Both the position numbers and the translations under genes were made by a program. The notes beneath the pieces were generated by a model, which was not told where the DNA came from, did not search any database, and saw only the letters and a program-made list of their open reading frames with translations. A DNA stretch of 7,012 nucleotides from Xanthobacteraceae bacterium (lineage in GTDB: Bacteria; Pseudomonadota; Alphaproteobacteria; Rhizobiales; Xanthobacteraceae): the NCBI GenBank assembly GCA_030044035.1, contig JASHWN010000099.1:1-7012 (forward strand), in the 5' to 3' direction. Of the stretch, positions 5,625 through 7,012 are shown piece by piece. How positions within the stretch are numbered: position 1 is the first letter of the stretch; every line of letters starts with the position of its first letter.

Positions 5625-5652
5625 ATCGTAGGGCGCAAAATATTTGCGGCAA
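5625..5652 (-). promoter_or_regulatory. Candidate promoter and operator of the MetE-like gene
   Basis: On the minus strand TTGCCG (5652-5647) and TACGAT (5630-5625) are 16 nt apart, each matching 4 of 6 consensus bases, and end 27 bases before the ATG at 5597. Between and partly over them lies a perfect inverted repeat, CGCAAA-ATA-TTTGCG (5634-5648), positioned where a repressor would block RNA polymerase. No cognate regulator is encoded in the window. Confidence 0.4.
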
Positions 5653-5666
5653 AGTGCGCTTGAGGC

Positions 5667-5695
5667 TTGGCAAGTCCGCTGCAGCGGGCTAAATA
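5667..5695 (+). promoter_or_regulatory. Promoter of rplJ-rplL
   Basis: TTGGCA (5667-5672), a 17-nt spacer and TAAATA (5690-5695) form a good housekeeping-sigma promoter, just outside the divergent MetE-like gene. Transcription starting near 5702 would give an rplJ leader of about 367 nt, long enough to include the L10-binding element. An own promoter also explains how rplJ-rplL stay expressed although the block 1308-5600 separates them from rplKA. Confidence 0.65.
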
Positions 5696-5869
5696 AGGGG
5701 CCTAGGGCGTGCCGGCCCGTTTTGTCGGCGCGCCTTTGTGCGCTTCTCGAAAACCACAAAAGCGAGACCCATCTTAGGCTCTGTCCTGTGCGGATTTCCT
5801 AAGAGGCGGAGGAGCTTAGTGGCGTTCGTCAAAGCGCTTAAGGTCAGGCGGCGAGTCCGGCTGGCCGGT

Positions 5870-5980
5870 CCTGTCCGAGACTGCAGGTGCCGCCGAAAAG
5901 CGGCTTAAGTCGCAAGAGCCTGCACAGACAGGTGAAGACTAAAGGGCAGGTGCCCTTCGGTTCTAACCTCGACGGCCCGG
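5870..5980 (+). promoter_or_regulatory. L10 leader: autoregulatory mRNA element binding L10-(L12)4
   Basis: This segment has the layout of the ribosomal protein L10 leader found before rplJ in many bacteria, where surplus L10-L12 complex binds and lowers translation. The outer stem is CCTGTC (5870-5875) with GACAGG (5927-5932). It is followed by an asymmetric internal loop CGAGAC/CACA of kink-turn type and an inner stem TGCAGG (5882-5887) with CCTGCA (5919-5924). A GCCGC/GCGGC hairpin (5889-5893, 5900-5904) leads into the unpaired CTTAAG-type bulge. A second hairpin follows (5942-5947 with 5952-5957, loop AGGT). The primary-sequence core GAGAC-GCAGGTG...CTTAA...CCTGC-AGAC resembles the leader as I remember it from enteric bacteria. 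Bases 5703-5869 show no gene. Confidence 0.75.
5954..5969 (+). other. Leader segment perfectly complementary to the rplL ribosome-binding region
   Basis: CCTTCGGTTCTAACCT at 5954-5969 is the exact reverse complement of 6618-6633, the region that carries the rplL Shine-Dalgarno sequence (GAAGG at 6629-6633). The 5' four bases of the leader segment are also used by the local hairpin 5942-5957, so the two pairings compete. The core GGTT-CT-AACC is itself nearly palindromic, which means each arm could also pair weakly with itself. Confidence 0.6.
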
Positions 5981-6028
5981 AATAGCCAAACAGGCTCTTT
6001 CGGGGGGCAGGGTTTGAAAATCCAAGCC

Positions 6029-6053
6029 GGCGGCCTGTCGCGGAACGGCCGCC
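6029..6053 (+). promoter_or_regulatory. Hairpin directly upstream of the rplJ ribosome-binding site
   Basis: GGCGGCC (6029-6035) pairs perfectly with GGCCGCC (6047-6053) over an 11-nt loop. It ends 4 bases before GGAGAG (6058-6063), the rplJ Shine-Dalgarno sequence, so its folding may influence initiation at the TTG start or relay the L10-bound state of the leader. Confidence 0.5.
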
Positions 6054-6068
6054 AACCGGAGAGAACTC

Positions 6069-6599
6069 TTGGATCGCGCGACAAAATCCCGGCTCGTCGC
6101 CAGCCTGGGGCAGACCTTCAAGGCCACCCAGGTGGTCGTTGTCGCCCATTATTCGGGCCTTACCGTCGCCCAGATGCAGACGCTGCGCCGGCAGATGAAG
6201 CAGGCGGGCGCCAGCGTGAAGGTCGCGAAGAACAGGCTCGCCAAGATCGCTCTCGAAGGCAGTGACGTCGCCTCGATCGCGTCGCTTCTGAAGGGGCCGG
6301 CCCTGATCGCTTTCTCCGGCGATCCGGTCGCGGCGCCGAAAGTCGCGGTCGATTTCGCCAAGACCAACGAGCGTTTCGTGATCCTTGGCGGAGCGATGGG
6401 CAAGACCGCGCTCGATGCGAACGGGGTCAAGGCGCTCGCCGCGCTGCCCTCGCTCGACGAACTGCGGGCCAAGCTCATCGGCCTCATCCAGGCGCCGGCG
6501 ACCAAGATCGCTCAGGTGGTCTCGGCCCCCGCCGCCAAGGTTGCGCGCGTGGTCCAGGCCTACGCCAGCAAGAGCGAGGACGCAGCTGCTGCGGCCTGA
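6069..6599 (+). CDS. rplJ: 50S ribosomal protein L10
   Basis: L10 anchors L7/L12 dimers to 23S rRNA at the ribosomal stalk and, with L7/L12, represses its own mRNA. The 176-residue protein has the family layout. The N-terminal rRNA-binding domain includes [16 protein letters not shown] (residues 22-37) and [20 protein letters not shown] (43-62). The middle has [20 protein letters not shown] (73-92). The C-terminal helix that binds L7/L12 dimers follows [18 protein letters not shown] (127-144). The start codon is TTG, chosen because MDRA..S.. fits the usual rhizobial L10 N-terminus and GGAGAG sits 5 nt upstream; no ATG or GTG fits nearby. The upstream leader and hairpin suggest L10-dependent translational control. 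rplL follows after 44 nt. Confidence 0.96.
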   Translation: MDRATKSRLVASLGQTFKATQVVVVAHYSGLTVAQMQTLRRQMKQAGASVKVAKNRLAKIALEGSDVASIASLLKGPALIAFSGDPVAAPKVAVDFAKTNERFVILGGAMGKTALDANGVKALAALPSLDELRAKLIGLIQAPATKIAQVVSAPAAKVARVVQAYASKSEDAAAAA

Positions 6600-6617
6600 C
6601 GGGTTCCGCATTCGCAA

Positions 6618-6643
6618 AGGTTAGAACCGAAGGACTTAGAATC
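6618..6643 (+). promoter_or_regulatory. rplL ribosome-binding region within a long-range complementary segment
   Basis: GAAGGA (6629-6634) lies 9 nt before the rplL ATG and is a proper Shine-Dalgarno sequence. The 16 bases 6618-6633 that contain it are exactly complementary to leader bases 5954-5969, so the site could be masked in mRNA until ribosomes or folding open it. Confidence 0.6.
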
Positions 6644-7012
6644 ATGGCTGATCTGCAGAAAATCGTCGACGACCTTTCCAGCCTCACGGTTTTGGAGGCT
6701 GCGGAACTGGCGAAGCTCCTTGAGGATAAGTGGGGCGTTTCGGCCGCCGCGGCGGTCGCGGTCGCCGCCGCTCCGGCGGGTGGCGCCGCCGCCCCTGCGG
6801 CAGAGGAAAAGACCGAGTTCACGGTGGTCTTGGCCGCTGCCGGCGAGAAGAAGATCGAGGTCATTAAAGAGGTGCGCGCCATCACCGGCCTTGGGCTTAA
6901 GGAAGCCAAGGACTTGGTCGAGGGCGCTCCGAAGCCGGTCAAGGAAGGCGTCAACAAGGACGAGGCCGCCAAGATCAAGGCCACCCTCGAAAAGGCCGGT
7001 GCCAAGGTTGAG
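6644..7012 (+). CDS. rplL: 50S ribosomal protein L7/L12 (3' end cut by window)
   Basis: L7/L12 is the multi-copy stalk protein that recruits translation factors and stimulates their GTPase activity. The 123 visible residues cover almost the whole protein; relatives end about two residues further, so only the last codons and stop are missing. The N-terminal dimerisation domain is [20 protein letters not shown].. (residues 1-32), followed by the Ala/Pro/Gly-rich hinge (33-54) and the C-terminal factor-binding domain from [12 protein letters not shown] with [20 protein letters not shown] (70-89). ATG is supported by GAAGGA upstream. Its translation must exceed that of rplJ about fourfold, which makes the complementary leader segment of interest. 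Confidence 0.97.
   Translation, partial: MADLQKIVDDLSSLTVLEAAELAKLLEDKWGVSAAAAVAVAAAPAGGAAAPAAEEKTEFTVVLAAAGEKKIEVIKEVRAITGLGLKEAKDLVEGAPKPVKEGVNKDEAAKIKATLEKAGAKVE

Noticed and set aside
4476..5663. A 395-codon plus-strand open frame opposite the MetE-like gene
   Set aside because: The minus-strand protein has all zinc ligands and family motifs. The plus frame is a compositional shadow without recognisable domains.
5598..5759. An N-terminally extended MetE-like protein starting at 5759
   Set aside because: The extra 54 residues do not resemble the family, the DNA contains the rplJ promoter, and the ATG at 5597 has a good ribosome-binding site.
5844..6617. A 257-codon minus-strand open frame over the rplJ leader and rplJ
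   Set aside because: It covers a recognisable L10 leader and the certain rplJ gene and shows no family features.

Overview
The window looks like a chromosomal segment from an alphaproteobacterium, most likely of the Hyphomicrobiales (Bradyrhizobium, Pseudolabrys or Rhodoplanes-like). This rests on high GC, L10 and L7/L12 proteins of the rhizobial type, and the conserved order nusG-rplK-rplA ... rplJ-rplL. The genus is inferred from protein style only.

Layout. Bases 1-62 are the 3' end of nusG. Bases 63-168 are a low-complexity leader made of 7-nt repeats that folds on itself. rplK (L11) and rplA (L1) follow, overlapping by ATGA. From about 1308 to 5600 the ribosomal cluster is interrupted by roughly 4.3 kb of accessory DNA. 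It holds a vapBC toxin-antitoxin pair (minus strand), a UPF0158-family gene (minus), a 3'-terminal remnant of a MetE-like gene (minus), two overlapping PixA/AidA-type inclusion-body-family genes (plus), and an intact MetE-like zinc methyltransferase gene (minus). The ribosomal cluster then resumes with its own promoter, a long leader carrying a recognisable L10-binding element, rplJ (L10) and nearly all of rplL (L7/L12), which runs off the window. rpoB would be expected next.

How it works together. NusG, L11, L1, L10 and L7/L12 serve transcription elongation and the ribosomal L1 and GTPase-stalk regions. rplJ-rplL probably respond to free L10-L12 through the leader element. A 16-nt leader segment is perfectly complementary to the Shine-Dalgarno region of rplL about 650 nt downstream, suggesting long-range coupling of L7/L12 synthesis to the leader state. 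The accessory genes are not related in function to the ribosome.

Most notable signals: (1) the leader-to-rplL-RBS complementarity; (2) the inverted heptamer array that separates rplK from any good ribosome-binding site; (3) the two PixA/AidA paralogs lying between direct repeats formed by the 3' ends of two MetE-like genes; (4) a compact, apparently leaderless vapBC promoter overlaid by palindromic and direct repeats. No clearly new multi-gene system was found.
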